Shown here one piece after another: positions 15,493 through 24,308 of a DNA stretch of 64,000 nt. A program made the position numbers and the translations under genes. The notes beneath the pieces were generated by a model. The model had not been told where the DNA came from. It saw only the letters and a list, made by a program, of their open reading frames with translations, and ran no database searches. Source of the DNA: a virus. The stretch covers positions 84,218 through 148,217 of the IMG/VR virus record IMGVR_UViG_3300044953_000377; one strand, written 5' to 3'. How positions within the stretch are numbered: the stretch's first letter is position 1; each line of letters starts with the position of its first letter.

Positions 15493-16355
15493 ATGAAAGC
15501 TTTTGTATATCTTTGGACTAATAGTAAAAATCTTATGTTGAATCTCATATAGGAGATATGGATGATGGATACATAGGATCTGGTAAATATTTTATTAATT
15601 CATATAATAAAAATCCTGAATTTTTTTCAAGAGAGATATTGGAGGTTATAGAAGGTCCATACGTAAAGGAAAGAATAAAAGAAAGATAGGAATATTATTT
15701 AGATCTTTATAAGGTTTCAAAAGATCCTCTATATTATAACATAAGTAATAGGTATTTTGGAGGCGATGTTTATTCTGGATTAAGCGAGGAGGATAAAAAA
15801 AATATGATTAATAAAACAGTCGAAAAAACTAATGAAGATAGAATTAATAATCCGGAAAAATGGAAAATGATATACAGTAAAATGTCCAAATCAAAAAGGG
15901 ATAAATCATTACCAGTTAATCAGTTTGATAGTGAAGGAGTATTTATTAATTCTTATTCATGTATAGAAGAAGCACATGAAATAACTGGAATATCTAAAGG
16001 AAATATCCATTCCGCTATAACAGGTAAGAGAAATAGTGCAGGTGGATTTAGATGGTCGTTTACAAAAGAACCGAATAACATTGTTAGTAAAAAATGTGGA
16101 AGGCCTAATGGAATTAAGAATAAGATTAAGATTGAAAGATCACATACTAATATAAGAAAAATGCAGGTAACTCAATATGATTTGTTTGGTAATTTAATTA
16201 AGATTTGGGAATCAGCATCCGAAGCATCTAAAGAATTGGCCCTAAGCTCCGGATGTATAACACATTTTGTTAATGGAAGAAAACCAAAGTCTGGAAACTA
16301 TGGTGGATTTATATGGGAAAAAGGAAATTATATCACATATACTATATACGAGTAA
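15493..16355 (+). pseudogene. GIY-YIG homing endonuclease with NUMOD1-type repeats, broken by a frameshift and a stop
   Basis: The start MKAFVYLWTNSKNLM is the GIY-YIG beta-strand with the usual Y-L-W-T-N. The expected continuation (VESHIGDMDDGYIGSGKYF) is in the +1 frame, so one base appears to be missing near 15530-15540. Further on, the frame meets TAG at 15687-15689 (KERIKER*EYYLDLYKVSKDPLYYN) where relatives have Glu or Gln. From 15804 a long frame encodes two NUMOD1-like DNA-binding repeats (VNQFDSEGVFINSYSCIEEA..., VTQYDLFGNLIKIWESASEA...). It sits directly upstream of nrdB, a common target of phage homing enzymes. The two lesions make it a decaying gene unless they are sequencing errors. 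Confidence 0.75.
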
Positions 16356-16367
16356 TAAAATAATATT

Positions 16368-16376
16368 AATATATAA
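16368..16376 (+). promoter_or_regulatory. Late-type promoter element, variant
   Basis: TAATATATAAAA, one base away from GATATATAA at its core, lies about 10 nt before the nrdB ATG at 16387. Confidence 0.35.
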
Positions 16377-16386
16377 AATAAAAAAA

Positions 16387-17367
16387 ATGGAAAAATTATT
16401 GACACCCAATCCTAAAAGATTCTCGTTGTTTCCCGTTCAACATCACGACATGTGGACAATGTATAAAACAGCTGAAGCATCTTTTTGGACAGTAGAAGAA
16501 ATAGATCTAGCTCAAGATATAACACACTGGAGAGATAAATTAAACGATAACGAGAGATATTTTATTAAGCATGTAATTGCTTTCTTTAATAACTCCGATG
16601 GAATTGTAAATGAAAATTTAGCTGCAAACTTTTTTAATCAAGTACAATATCCAGAGGCAAGATGCTTTTATGGATTCCAATTAGCAATAGAGAACATTCA
16701 CGGAGAAACGTATTCTCTTCTTATTGATTCCTATATAAGAGACGGAGAAGAAAAGGAACATCTATTTAATGCTATTGATACTGTTCCCTCAGTCAAAAGA
16801 AAAGCTGATTGGGCTATGAAATGGATAGAGAAAGGGTCATTCATAGAAACATTAATTGCTTTTGCTGCTGTGGAAGGAATCTTCTTTTCTGGATCATTTT
16901 GTTCCATCTTCTGGTTAAAGAAAAGAGGACTAATGCCAGGACTATGTTTTGCTAATGAACTAATATCTAGAGATGAAGGATTACATTGTGATTTTGCTTG
17001 TTTACTTTACACTAGTCACATCGAAAACAAACTTCCAGAAGAAACAGTTGTCAAGATAATTAGTGAAGCTGTAGAGATCGAAAAAGAGTTTGTTACTTCA
17101 TCATTACCTGTAAGACTTATTGGAATGAACTCTGAGCTTATGTGTCAATATATAGAATTCGTTGCTGATCGTTTGCTAATTTCTTTAGGGTGTAATAAGA
17201 TTTATAATAATAAATGTCCTTTTGATTTTATGGTTAACATAGCCCTTGAAAACAAAGGTAACTTCTTTGAAGGAAGAGTGGGTTCATACCAAAAATCCGG
17301 TGTTATGGACAGTACTAAAGACAATAAAGATTCTGGTAAATCCTTTACTATGGATGCTGACTTTTAA
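16387..17367 (+). CDS. nrdB: Ribonucleoside-diphosphate reductase, beta subunit (class I)
   Basis: A protein of 326 residues. Di-metal ligand motifs are in order: [45 protein letters not shown] (with the likely radical Tyr in CFYGFQ), [11 protein letters not shown] and [11 protein letters not shown]. The enzyme makes deoxyribonucleotides with NrdA, encoded 487 nt downstream. ATG 16387 is preferred because the longer frame overlaps the broken endonuclease. The length is typical of class I beta subunits. Confidence 0.92.
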   Translation: MEKLLTPNPKRFSLFPVQHHDMWTMYKTAEASFWTVEEIDLAQDITHWRDKLNDNERYFIKHVIAFFNNSDGIVNENLAANFFNQVQYPEARCFYGFQLAIENIHGETYSLLIDSYIRDGEEKEHLFNAIDTVPSVKRKADWAMKWIEKGSFIETLIAFAAVEGIFFSGSFCSIFWLKKRGLMPGLCFANELISRDEGLHCDFACLLYTSHIENKLPEETVVKIISEAVEIEKEFVTSSLPVRLIGMNSELMCQYIEFVADRLLISLGCNKIYNNKCPFDFMVNIALENKGNFFEGRVGSYQKSGVMDSTKDNKDSGKSFTMDADF

Positions 17368-17388
17368 TTTGGTAACAGATCCCCAATT

Positions 17389-17400
17389 GAATATATATAA
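17389..17400 (+). promoter_or_regulatory. Late-type promoter element, variant
   Basis: GAATATATATAA ends 18 nt before the GTG start at 17419. Confidence 0.35.
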
Positions 17401-17418
17401 GGCATATAATTAACAACT

Positions 17419-17745
17419 GTGGCTCAGAAAACTAGATCTCAATTTAAAGTAATATTTTCCCAAGGAAATATCCTAAATCAACAGGATTTCCATGACTTTA
17501 TAGATAGTTATTGGAACTTGCCCGATGATGGTTCTTTTACTGGGATAACTGGGCCTTCTGGACCTACCGGACCTACTGGATATGGTGTTCAAGGAGCAAC
17601 CGGGCCAACAGGTGACACGATGTTAACATCAGTTCCTGGTGCAACCTCAACAACTGGAACAACTGGAAATTATGCAGCTGGTTCCGGAGCTTTCTATTTT
17701 CATGACGGCTCCCAATGGTGGAAGGTTAACGGTACAGGATTTTAA
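17419..17745 (+). CDS. Collagen-like repeat protein, possible fibre or decoration protein
   Basis: A protein of 108 residues with a GTG start. Gly-x-y triplets ([25 protein letters not shown], and a TTGTTGN stretch) fill the middle. The C terminus is aromatic ([17 protein letters not shown]), like the small C-terminal domain of phage collagen-like fibres. The N-terminal 45 residues include [21 protein letters not shown], common in phage collagen-like proteins. It sits between nrdB and nrdA. A surface or fibre role is inferred. Confidence 0.6.
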   Translation: MAQKTRSQFKVIFSQGNILNQQDFHDFIDSYWNLPDDGSFTGITGPSGPTGPTGYGVQGATGPTGDTMLTSVPGATSTTGTTGNYAAGSGAFYFHDGSQWWKVNGTGF

Positions 17746-17853
17746 TTTTTATTTGTATCATAAATACAGATACACAAAGCTCACAATTCTTAAAAAATAT
17801 TAAAAGAATCGAAACTAACTGTCGACTAAAAAATAAAAAAATAAACTTGTAAA

Positions 17854-20220
17854 ATGGAAGTAATAAAAAGAGATGGCTCTAGGGAAAGAGTGAAACTAGA
17901 TAAGATTCTTAACCGAGTTAAAAAGCAGTGTTATGGATTAAATATGGACTATATAGAGACGATGGAGATAGCAAAAAAGGTTATACATGGACTTTATGAT
18001 GGAATTACTTCCGTAGAATTAGATACATTAGCTGCTGAAACTGCTGCAGCATTAACCCCTACACATCCAGACTACTCTATATTGGCTTCTAGGATTTGTG
18101 TTACATCCTTACATAAAAGAACTCCAAAAAGTTTTTCCCTAGTTATTGAGCAACTCTATAATTACATTGATCCTAGAACAGGATTGAAAGCACCTATGAT
18201 TGCTGATGATGTCTACGAGATCATCATGAATAATTCAAAAGATATAGATTCTCAAATAATAACTGATAGAGATTTGGAATATGATTATTTTGGGTTCAAA
18301 ACTCTGGAAAAATCATATCTATTAAAAATAGATGGTCTTCCAGCAGAAAGACCACAGCAAATGTTAATGAGAGTAGCGATAGGAATTCATAAAAATGATT
18401 TGACCTCTGCTTATAAGACATACGATTTAATGAGTCAGGGATATTTTACTCACGCAACACCTACATTGTTTAACTCTGGTACTAGAAGACCACAGCTTTC
18501 TTCTTGTTTTTTAGTTTCAATGGATGATGATTCGATCCGGGGAATTTATAAAACTCTTTCGGATGTAGCTCATATTTCTAAGAATGCAGGAGGTATTGGA
18601 TTACACATACACAACGTAAGAGGTACAGGAGCTTACATTAGAGGCACTAACGGAACATCTAATGGTATTATCCCGATGCTTAAGGTGTTCAATGAGACTG
18701 CAAGATATGTTGACCAGGGGGGAGGAAGAAGAAAAGGATCCTTTGCTGTTTATTTAGAGCCTTGGCATTGTGACGTTGAAGATTTTTTAAATCTTAGAAA
18801 AAATCACGGTAAGGAAGAAATGAGAGCTAGAGATCTTTTCTTGGCTTTATGGACGCCTGATTTATTTATGGAGAGAGTAAGAGAAAACGGGGATTGGACG
18901 TTATTCTCACCAGACGAAGCCCCTGGATTAGATGACTGCTATGGAGAGGAGTTCAATAAGCTTTATACTAAATATGAATCTGAAGGAAAGGGTAGAAAAA
19001 CTGTAAAAGCTCAAGATCTATGGTATAAAATTATAGAGGCACAGATAGAAACTGGAACACCTTATATTCTCTACAAGGATTCTGCTAACGGTAAGTCAAA
19101 TCAAAAGAATTTAGGTACAATTAAATCATCTAATCTTTGTACGGAAATTATAGAGTACTCAGATGCTAAAGAAACTGCAGTTTGTAACCTTGCTTCCATT
19201 GCCCTTCCTAAATTTATTATACCGGGTAAGAAACCTAAGTATGATTTTAATGCACTCAAAGATATAGCATATACGGCTACAATAAATCTTAATAGAGTAA
19301 TAGATGTTAATTATTATCCTACTAAGGAGACCAAGACTTCTAATATGAAGCACAGACCTATAGGTATAGGCGTACAGGGATTAGCAGATACTTTTGCTAT
19401 ATTAAAAATACCTTTCGATTCTGAAGAAGCTAAGCAATTAGATAGAGAAATGTTTGAAGCAATATATTATGGTGCTATGTGTGCTTCTGTCGATCTTGCA
19501 GAGAAAGAGGGAGCATACCAATCTTTTAAAGGATCTCCTCTATCTAAAGGATTATTTCAATTTGATCTATGGGATGAAAAACCTAGTACAAGGTGGGATT
19601 GGGAGGAATTAAGAGAAAAAGTTAAAACACATGGTGCTAGAAACTCTTTATTACTTGCACCAATGCCTACTGCATCGACTAGTCAGATTCTAGGTAACAA
19701 TGAATGTTTTGAACCTTTCACTTCTAATATCTATATTAGAAAAACACTATCTGGAGAATTTCCAGTAGTTAATAAACATCTTGTTAAAGATTTAGTTAAG
19801 CTTGGATTATGGAATGAATCATTAAGGGATAAGATTATTATTAATAACGGATCAGTTCAGGATATACCAGAAATACCAGAGGAACTTAAATCTATCTACA
19901 AAACTGCTTGGGAAATGAGTCAGAAGATTATAATAGATCACGCTGCTATTAGGTCTCCGTTCATCTGTCAGAGTCAGAGTATGAATCTTTTTGTACAGGA
20001 TGCTAATTTTGCTAAACTATCTTCAGCACATTTTTATGGGTGGTCTAAAGGGTTAAAAACCGGAAGCTATTATATCAGAACTAAAGCTGCTTCAACAGCT
20101 ATAAAGGGATTAGGGATAGATACTAGTAAAACAGAGGACATAAAAACGGAGGAAGACAATTATAGCGATCTAGTTTGTAGTATTGATAATCCTGGAGATT
20201 GTAAAGCCTGTGGATCATAA
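17854..20220 (+). CDS. nrdA: Ribonucleoside-diphosphate reductase, alpha subunit (class I)
   Basis: A protein of 788 residues. An N-terminal ATP-cone ([18 protein letters not shown]...) is followed by the catalytic ten-stranded barrel: [54 protein letters not shown] and [20 protein letters not shown]. The C terminus ends CKACGS, the mobile CxxC pair that re-reduces the active site. It reduces ribonucleoside diphosphates with NrdB. No intein interrupts it, unlike NrdA genes in some related phages. Confidence 0.93.
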   Translation: MEVIKRDGSRERVKLDKILNRVKKQCYGLNMDYIETMEIAKKVIHGLYDGITSVELDTLAAETAAALTPTHPDYSILASRICVTSLHKRTPKSFSLVIEQLYNYIDPRTGLKAPMIADDVYEIIMNNSKDIDSQIITDRDLEYDYFGFKTLEKSYLLKIDGLPAERPQQMLMRVAIGIHKNDLTSAYKTYDLMSQGYFTHATPTLFNSGTRRPQLSSCFLVSMDDDSIRGIYKTLSDVAHISKNAGGIGLHIHNVRGTGAYIRGTNGTSNGIIPMLKVFNETARYVDQGGGRRKGSFAVYLEPWHCDVEDFLNLRKNHGKEEMRARDLFLALWTPDLFMERVRENGDWTLFSPDEAPGLDDCYGEEFNKLYTKYESEGKGRKTVKAQDLWYKIIEAQIETGTPYILYKDSANGKSNQKNLGTIKSSNLCTEIIEYSDAKETAVCNLASIALPKFIIPGKKPKYDFNALKDIAYTATINLNRVIDVNYYPTKETKTSNMKHRPIGIGVQGLADTFAILKIPFDSEEAKQLDREMFEAIYYGAMCASVDLAEKEGAYQSFKGSPLSKGLFQFDLWDEKPSTRWDWEELREKVKTHGARNSLLLAPMPTASTSQILGNNECFEPFTSNIYIRKTLSGEFPVVNKHLVKDLVKLGLWNESLRDKIIINNGSVQDIPEIPEELKSIYKTAWEMSQKIIIDHAAIRSPFICQSQSMNLFVQDANFAKLSSAHFYGWSKGLKTGSYYIRTKAASTAIKGLGIDTSKTEDIKTEEDNYSDLVCSIDNPGDCKACGS

Positions 20221-20228
20221 ATAAAATT

Positions 20229-20885
20229 ATGGATAAAAAGAATAATCCTAAGAAAATAAACAACTTCAAAGAATTCGTAAAAGAATTTGGAGACATTGAC
20301 GGCAAGGAAAATTTAGAAGATATACCTTGTATAATTTTAACTGGTCCTCCTGGATGCGGCAAAGGTACACAGTCAAAGATAATATCTAAGGGTATGAGAT
20401 GGAAACACGTTTCTACCGGCGATATATTAAGAGCTTCTGATGACAGGGATATTAAAAAGATGATGAAGAACGGAGAGTTACTTCCTGATGAATTAGTAGG
20501 AAAGGAACTAATTGCATATCTCAAAGACTACTCTAAGCATCACGATCCTAAGGGATTTATATTTGATGGTTATCCAAGAAATCTTGCACAGAGAGATATT
20601 TTTGAAGAAATATGTAGGGTAAACAAATTAAAGCTCGTATATATTTTCTTTTTAAACGGACCTGAAGATTTATTAAAGAAGAGAATTATTAACCGAGGTA
20701 AATCTTCGGGAAGATCAGACGACAAAAGCGAGAAAGCTTTTGAGAAAAGAATGAAAGAATATAACGAGCAAACCCTTCCCATGATAGAATCAATGAGGAA
20801 TGGAGGAAACTTCCTAGAGATATCTGCCACTAAGGATCTTGAGGGGGTTTCTTCTTTAATATTTAAGAAATTGAATGAAATTTAA
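20229..20885 (+). CDS. Adenylate kinase-like nucleoside monophosphate kinase
   Basis: A protein of 218 residues. LTGPPGCGKGTQ is the P-loop, HVSTGDILRA the NMP-binding region, and FIFDGYPRNLAQ the DGFPR-type motif. The LID region is short with no zinc cysteines. It would interconvert adenine nucleotides, or act on other NMPs, to feed DNA synthesis next to NrdA. Unusually, 36 residues precede the kinase and include KINNFKEFVKE, which resembles the capsid-targeting motif of many neighbours. It starts 8 nt after the nrdA stop. Confidence 0.85.
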   Translation: MDKKNNPKKINNFKEFVKEFGDIDGKENLEDIPCIILTGPPGCGKGTQSKIISKGMRWKHVSTGDILRASDDRDIKKMMKNGELLPDELVGKELIAYLKDYSKHHDPKGFIFDGYPRNLAQRDIFEEICRVNKLKLVYIFFLNGPEDLLKKRIINRGKSSGRSDDKSEKAFEKRMKEYNEQTLPMIESMRNGGNFLEISATKDLEGVSSLIFKKLNEI

Positions 20886-20933
20886 TTTATAAAATAGTCT
20901 ATAACTATTAAAAAACAATTAAAAAACAATAAA

Positions 20934-22166
20934 ATGGATAATGTCGAAAAAGAATCCCCTGTTGAGAATCAGGAAATAAATCAACCAACCCAGCCAACTA
21001 TCTGTTTAACTATGATAGTTAAAAACGAATCTCAAGTAATTAGAAGATGTATAGATTCGGTAAAAGATTATATCAGCTATTGGGTTATTGTAGACACAGG
21101 ATCTACTGACGGAACACAAGATCTCATTAAAGAAATCATGGCTGAGTATAACATTCCCGGGGAACTACACGAAAGACCTTGGGTTGATTTTGGACACAAT
21201 AGAACTGAAAATCTACGATATGCCAAGGATAAGGCAGATTACCGATTAATAATAGATGCGGATGATGTACTTGTCGTTGAAAATCCTGAAGTTAATCCAT
21301 TCTTAAATGTAACCAAGGATTTCTATAAAATAAAAATAAGACTAGGTTCATTAGCATATTATAGATCCCAACTAATTAGAGGGGATCAAGATTGGAAATA
21401 TGTTGGTGTTTTACACGAATATCTTTCTGGACCAGAAGACATGGATCTCGAGGAGGACTTTTTAGAAGGGGTAGAAATGCACGCTTCAGTTTCGGGACAC
21501 AATAGAGACATTAAAGGTAAAGACAAATACTATAATGATGCTTTAATTTTCGAAAAGGCTATTTTAACTACCACAAAAGAAGAACTTCCTATAGATTTGG
21601 AAAGAAGATATGTCTTTTATATGGCACAAAGCTATAGAGATGCTGGAATGCACGAAAGATCTATCGAAGCTTATCAAAGAAGAGCTGATCTAGGAGGATG
21701 GAACGAAGAAGTTTATATTTCCAAATATTGGATTGCTAGACAAAAGCAGACAATGCAAAAACCCGACGAGGAAATAATTGATGCTTATTTAAAAGCTTGG
21801 GAATACAGACCAAATAGACTTGAATCATTATATCACCTTATTAAATTCCTGGGGAGCAGAAAGAGATATGCTTTAGCTTTTGCTCTATCTTCAATAGGAA
21901 TGAAAACTGGACCATGCTCAGATATCCTTTTCGTCGAAGATGAAATTTGGAAATGGAGAATGCCTGATGAATATTCAGTACTTGCTTACTATAACGGAAA
22001 TGCAGAGGAAGCACGTAAGACTACAAGTATTATAATTAATTCCCCAGTATTCCAAAAAATAACTAAGGGTGAGCAAGATAGAATCCTTAAGAATTTGGAT
22101 TTCTATAAAAAAGCTATAGACCGAAATACAGAAGAAGAGCCTAAAGAGGAATTACAGGAATCTTAG
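20934..22166 (+). CDS. Family 2 glycosyltransferase with TPR-like C-terminal half
   Basis: A protein of 410 residues. CLTMIVKNESQVIRRCIDSVKDYISYWVIVDTGSTDGT and RLIIDADD are the nucleotide-sugar-binding and DxD metal motifs of GT-A family 2 enzymes. The C-terminal half is helical with repeating aromatic and Leu positions (YVFYMAQSYRDAGMHERSIEAYQRRADLGGW, YLKAWEYRPNRLESLYHLIKFL), resembling TPR units. Proteins of this layout are known in T4-like phages and may glycosylate phage or host structures. The substrate is not visible. Confidence 0.75.
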   Translation: MDNVEKESPVENQEINQPTQPTICLTMIVKNESQVIRRCIDSVKDYISYWVIVDTGSTDGTQDLIKEIMAEYNIPGELHERPWVDFGHNRTENLRYAKDKADYRLIIDADDVLVVENPEVNPFLNVTKDFYKIKIRLGSLAYYRSQLIRGDQDWKYVGVLHEYLSGPEDMDLEEDFLEGVEMHASVSGHNRDIKGKDKYYNDALIFEKAILTTTKEELPIDLERRYVFYMAQSYRDAGMHERSIEAYQRRADLGGWNEEVYISKYWIARQKQTMQKPDEEIIDAYLKAWEYRPNRLESLYHLIKFLGSRKRYALAFALSSIGMKTGPCSDILFVEDEIWKWRMPDEYSVLAYYNGNAEEARKTTSIIINSPVFQKITKGEQDRILKNLDFYKKAIDRNTEEEPKEELQES

Positions 22167-22174
22167 GAAATGTA

Positions 22175-22183
22175 GATATATAA
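22175..22183 (+). promoter_or_regulatory. Late-type promoter element
   Basis: GATATATAA (within TGTAGATATATAACA) ends 16 nt before the ATG at 22200. Confidence 0.55.
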
Positions 22184-22199
22184 CATAAAAAGTTATATA

Positions 22200-22682
22200 A
22201 TGAGAATTCTAAGATTTGCGGATTTTTTAAATGAGTCTGTTTATAACGTAGGAATTCCTCTTTACAGAGGATCTAGCTTCCAACCAGAAAGAACAATAAA
22301 AAGAAATAAGTTTATTGGGGAGCTTCAGGATTTCCTTACTCAAGTTGCTAACGGTACACTTTCCGAAATCACAGTAATAGCTGAAATACCAACACAAGGT
22401 AAGAATGTGCCACAATATCTAAAAGATATTTATGCTGAAATGGGATATGATCCTAGCGAAAATCAGGAAGATATGTATGACCCTGAGACTGATGTTTACA
22501 TGGGAAATAGAAGCAGAACAGCAGATGAACCTTATAGAAATATATTTGTAGACTCGGAGTTTATTGTTAAAGATGTTGATCAAACAAAAGGAGTTATTAT
22601 TGCAGTTCCTTATTCTTTAAAAAGAAAGAATGTTACTGTAGAATTAACACCTGATATGATTGACGAGGCTTACGTTAAATAA
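22200..22682 (+). CDS. Unknown protein with capsid-targeting-like N terminus
   Basis: A protein of 160 residues. It begins MRILRFADFLNE, a clear F-x-x-F-L-x-E pattern. Next comes VGIPLYRGSSF, similar to the R-G-S/T start region of ADP-ribosyltransferase-like folds, and an acidic middle. A virion-carried ADP-ribosyltransferase would parallel T4 Alt, but the catalytic E-x-E is not evident, so I leave the function open. A late-type promoter lies just upstream. Confidence 0.55.
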   Translation: MRILRFADFLNESVYNVGIPLYRGSSFQPERTIKRNKFIGELQDFLTQVANGTLSEITVIAEIPTQGKNVPQYLKDIYAEMGYDPSENQEDMYDPETDVYMGNRSRTADEPYRNIFVDSEFIVKDVDQTKGVIIAVPYSLKRKNVTVELTPDMIDEAYVK

Positions 22683-22700
22683 TTTAGCACTTACTAACAT

Positions 22701-23060
22701 ATGGATTTTGATGATTTTTATATAGCAAAAATCGGAGACCATACTTTCATATTAGAAGATTGCAAAGACTTTCCAAAAGGGCTTTCAGAAAGAGAGCATC
22801 TCCTCGAAAATGAGGGGATGCTTTTTAAGTTTAATGATCCTGGACATAGATCTTTTCATATGAAAGGATGTCTAATACCTTTGGATATTATATTCATAAA
22901 AGGGGGTAAGATACAAAAAATATATCATAACTGTAATCCTTGCGAGCTTAATGAGTGCGAGCGGTTCGAACACGAGGATGCTGATACTGTAGTTGAACTT
23001 ATGGGAGGTACATGCAAGAAAAATAGAATCAATGAGGGTTTAATTTATAGGCTTATGTGA
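22701..23060 (+). CDS. Unknown protein
   Basis: A protein of 119 residues. It has a beta-rich body with FILEDCKDFPKGLSEREHLLENEGMLF and FIKGGKIQKIYHNC, plus a Cys cluster (NCNPCELNECERF) that could bind a metal. It overlaps the opposing endonuclease gene tail to tail by 8 nt. It resembles, weakly, the DUF192-like small beta-barrel proteins. Confidence 0.5.
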   Translation: MDFDDFYIAKIGDHTFILEDCKDFPKGLSEREHLLENEGMLFKFNDPGHRSFHMKGCLIPLDIIFIKGGKIQKIYHNCNPCELNECERFEHEDADTVVELMGGTCKKNRINEGLIYRLM

Positions 23061-24213
23061 TTTCTTGATTACTTTTAATTTTTTCTATGATTTTATTAAT
23101 TGTTAATTCTATTGTTTTTTCATTAGAATCGTCAGAAAATATTTCTATTACATCAAATCCTAATCTTTCCGCTATTTTATTTTTATAAACATCAAGATCT
23201 CTTTTTTCCTCTGCATTTAATCCCATGAAATTCCATTTGTCCCATTTATTCTTTTCCCATTTGGGATTGGGATGGTATCTTTTTCCGTGATATTCTATAA
23301 TTATTTTTAATTTTGGTATAGTAAAATCATAAAAAAATATTTTTTTTGAATCCTTATCATATAAAAAATATTCCTTAGATCCTGATATCCCCCAATATAT
23401 CTCATTTATTTGTAAATACCTTCTAATTTTTTTGTATATTTTTTTAAATAGAATTAGGGATTCCTTAGATGTGTATGTATTGGAGCATCTTTTAATTATT
23501 GTTTCTGTGTATTTTTTATTTCCCTCTTCTTGTCCGTATCTGCTTATAAATCCATTAAGAGATTGAGAATTACTTAGATTTTTACACATATTTTCATATC
23601 TTATCGTGCCCTCTATTTTTCCATATTTCTTAATTATTTTTTCTAGATCGAAAGTTTTCTGTAATTCTGAAACTTTTTTCTTTGCATCTTCCTCGGATAT
23701 TTTTTCTTTTTTCATCCAGTATTCATATTGATTCCAAGTGACCCCATGATATTTTTTCCTTTTGGCTGAATTTTCTTTCTGTGTATCTTTTATTTTTAAA
23801 ATTGCTTCTTTTTCAGATAGCCCCCTCTCTATCCAATATTCAATATTAAATTTTCTTTGTGATTTTATTTTATATTCTGCTTCCTCCTTGGTGTAATTGA
23901 TCCCGGTCTTAGGATTTATTTTATTTTTCCAGTAATCTATTTGCATAGGACTTCCGTTCGGTATATTATTTACACGATTTTCTTGCCTTTTCAACAAGGA
24001 ATCCTCTCTACTCCATCCTCTTTGTTCCCAGTATGTAATAGTAAATTTTCCAACTTTCATAAATCCTTTGTCCATTCTAAATTTTGATAATATCTTATTA
24101 ATGGATTGGCCGGTTTTAGGAGATTCTTTTTCTATTATAATTCTTAACTCCTCCTTATATTTTGGTGGAAGATCTATTAAAAATTTTTCTAATTCTATGT
24201 TTGATTTATTCAT
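23053..24213 (-). CDS. Free-standing Vsr-like (EDxHD-type) homing endonuclease with repeated DNA-binding units
   Basis: A protein of 386 residues. The C-terminal domain has FFYDFTIPKLKIIIEYHGKRYHPNP and a later KNKIAERLGFDVIEIFSDD, matching the Vsr-like/EDxHD endonuclease family described with split-intein phage genes. The N-terminal half holds four similar units, each with an I-x-Y-W core (TYWEQRGWSREDSL, DYWKNKINPKTG, EYWIERGLSEKEAI, EYWMKKEKISEEDA), probably DNA-recognition modules. A GGATATATAA element lies upstream of its ATG. It stands divergently just ahead of the topoisomerase large-subunit gene, a plausible homing target. Confidence 0.7.
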   Translation of the reverse strand: MNKSNIELEKFLIDLPPKYKEELRIIIEKESPKTGQSINKILSKFRMDKGFMKVGKFTITYWEQRGWSREDSLLKRQENRVNNIPNGSPMQIDYWKNKINPKTGINYTKEEAEYKIKSQRKFNIEYWIERGLSEKEAILKIKDTQKENSAKRKKYHGVTWNQYEYWMKKEKISEEDAKKKVSELQKTFDLEKIIKKYGKIEGTIRYENMCKNLSNSQSLNGFISRYGQEEGNKKYTETIIKRCSNTYTSKESLILFKKIYKKIRRYLQINEIYWGISGSKEYFLYDKDSKKIFFYDFTIPKLKIIIEYHGKRYHPNPKWEKNKWDKWNFMGLNAEEKRDLDVYKNKIAERLGFDVIEIFSDDSNEKTIELTINKIIEKIKSNQEIT

Positions 24214-24216
24214 ATC

Positions 24217-24257
24217 TGCTAATGGATATTATATTTTTATATATCCATTAGAAGCAG
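24217..24257. repeat. Inverted repeat between endonuclease and gp39 genes
   Basis: Left arm CTGCTAATGGATAT (24217-24230) and right arm ATATCCATTA plus GAAGCAG (24241-24257) are complementary, with a short bulge, across an AT-only centre. It lies between the divergent endonuclease and topoisomerase genes and could be an operator, a terminator-like hairpin or an endonuclease-related site. Confidence 0.55.
24237..24245 (-). promoter_or_regulatory. Late-type promoter element for the Vsr-like endonuclease
   Basis: On the minus strand GATATATAA ends about 23 nt before the ATG at 24213; it lies within the right half of the inverted repeat. Confidence 0.5.
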
Positions 24258-24267
24258 AGAAACTTTT

Positions 24268-24280
24268 GATATATATATCA
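24268..24280 (+). promoter_or_regulatory. Late-type promoter element, variant, ahead of gp39
   Basis: TGATATATATATC lies about 29 nt before the start at 24309. Confidence 0.3.
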
Positions 24281-24308
24281 TATAAATCTAATAGATAAAT
24301 ATTAATTG

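Noticed and set aside
15687-15689. In-frame TAG in the GIY-YIG gene as evidence of TAG recoding to Gln, as in some phages of Bacteroidota
   Set aside because: Other genes here end with TAG at sensible positions (for example the VWA gene, gp39 and the MoxR gene), and the same gene also has a frameshift, so decay is simpler.
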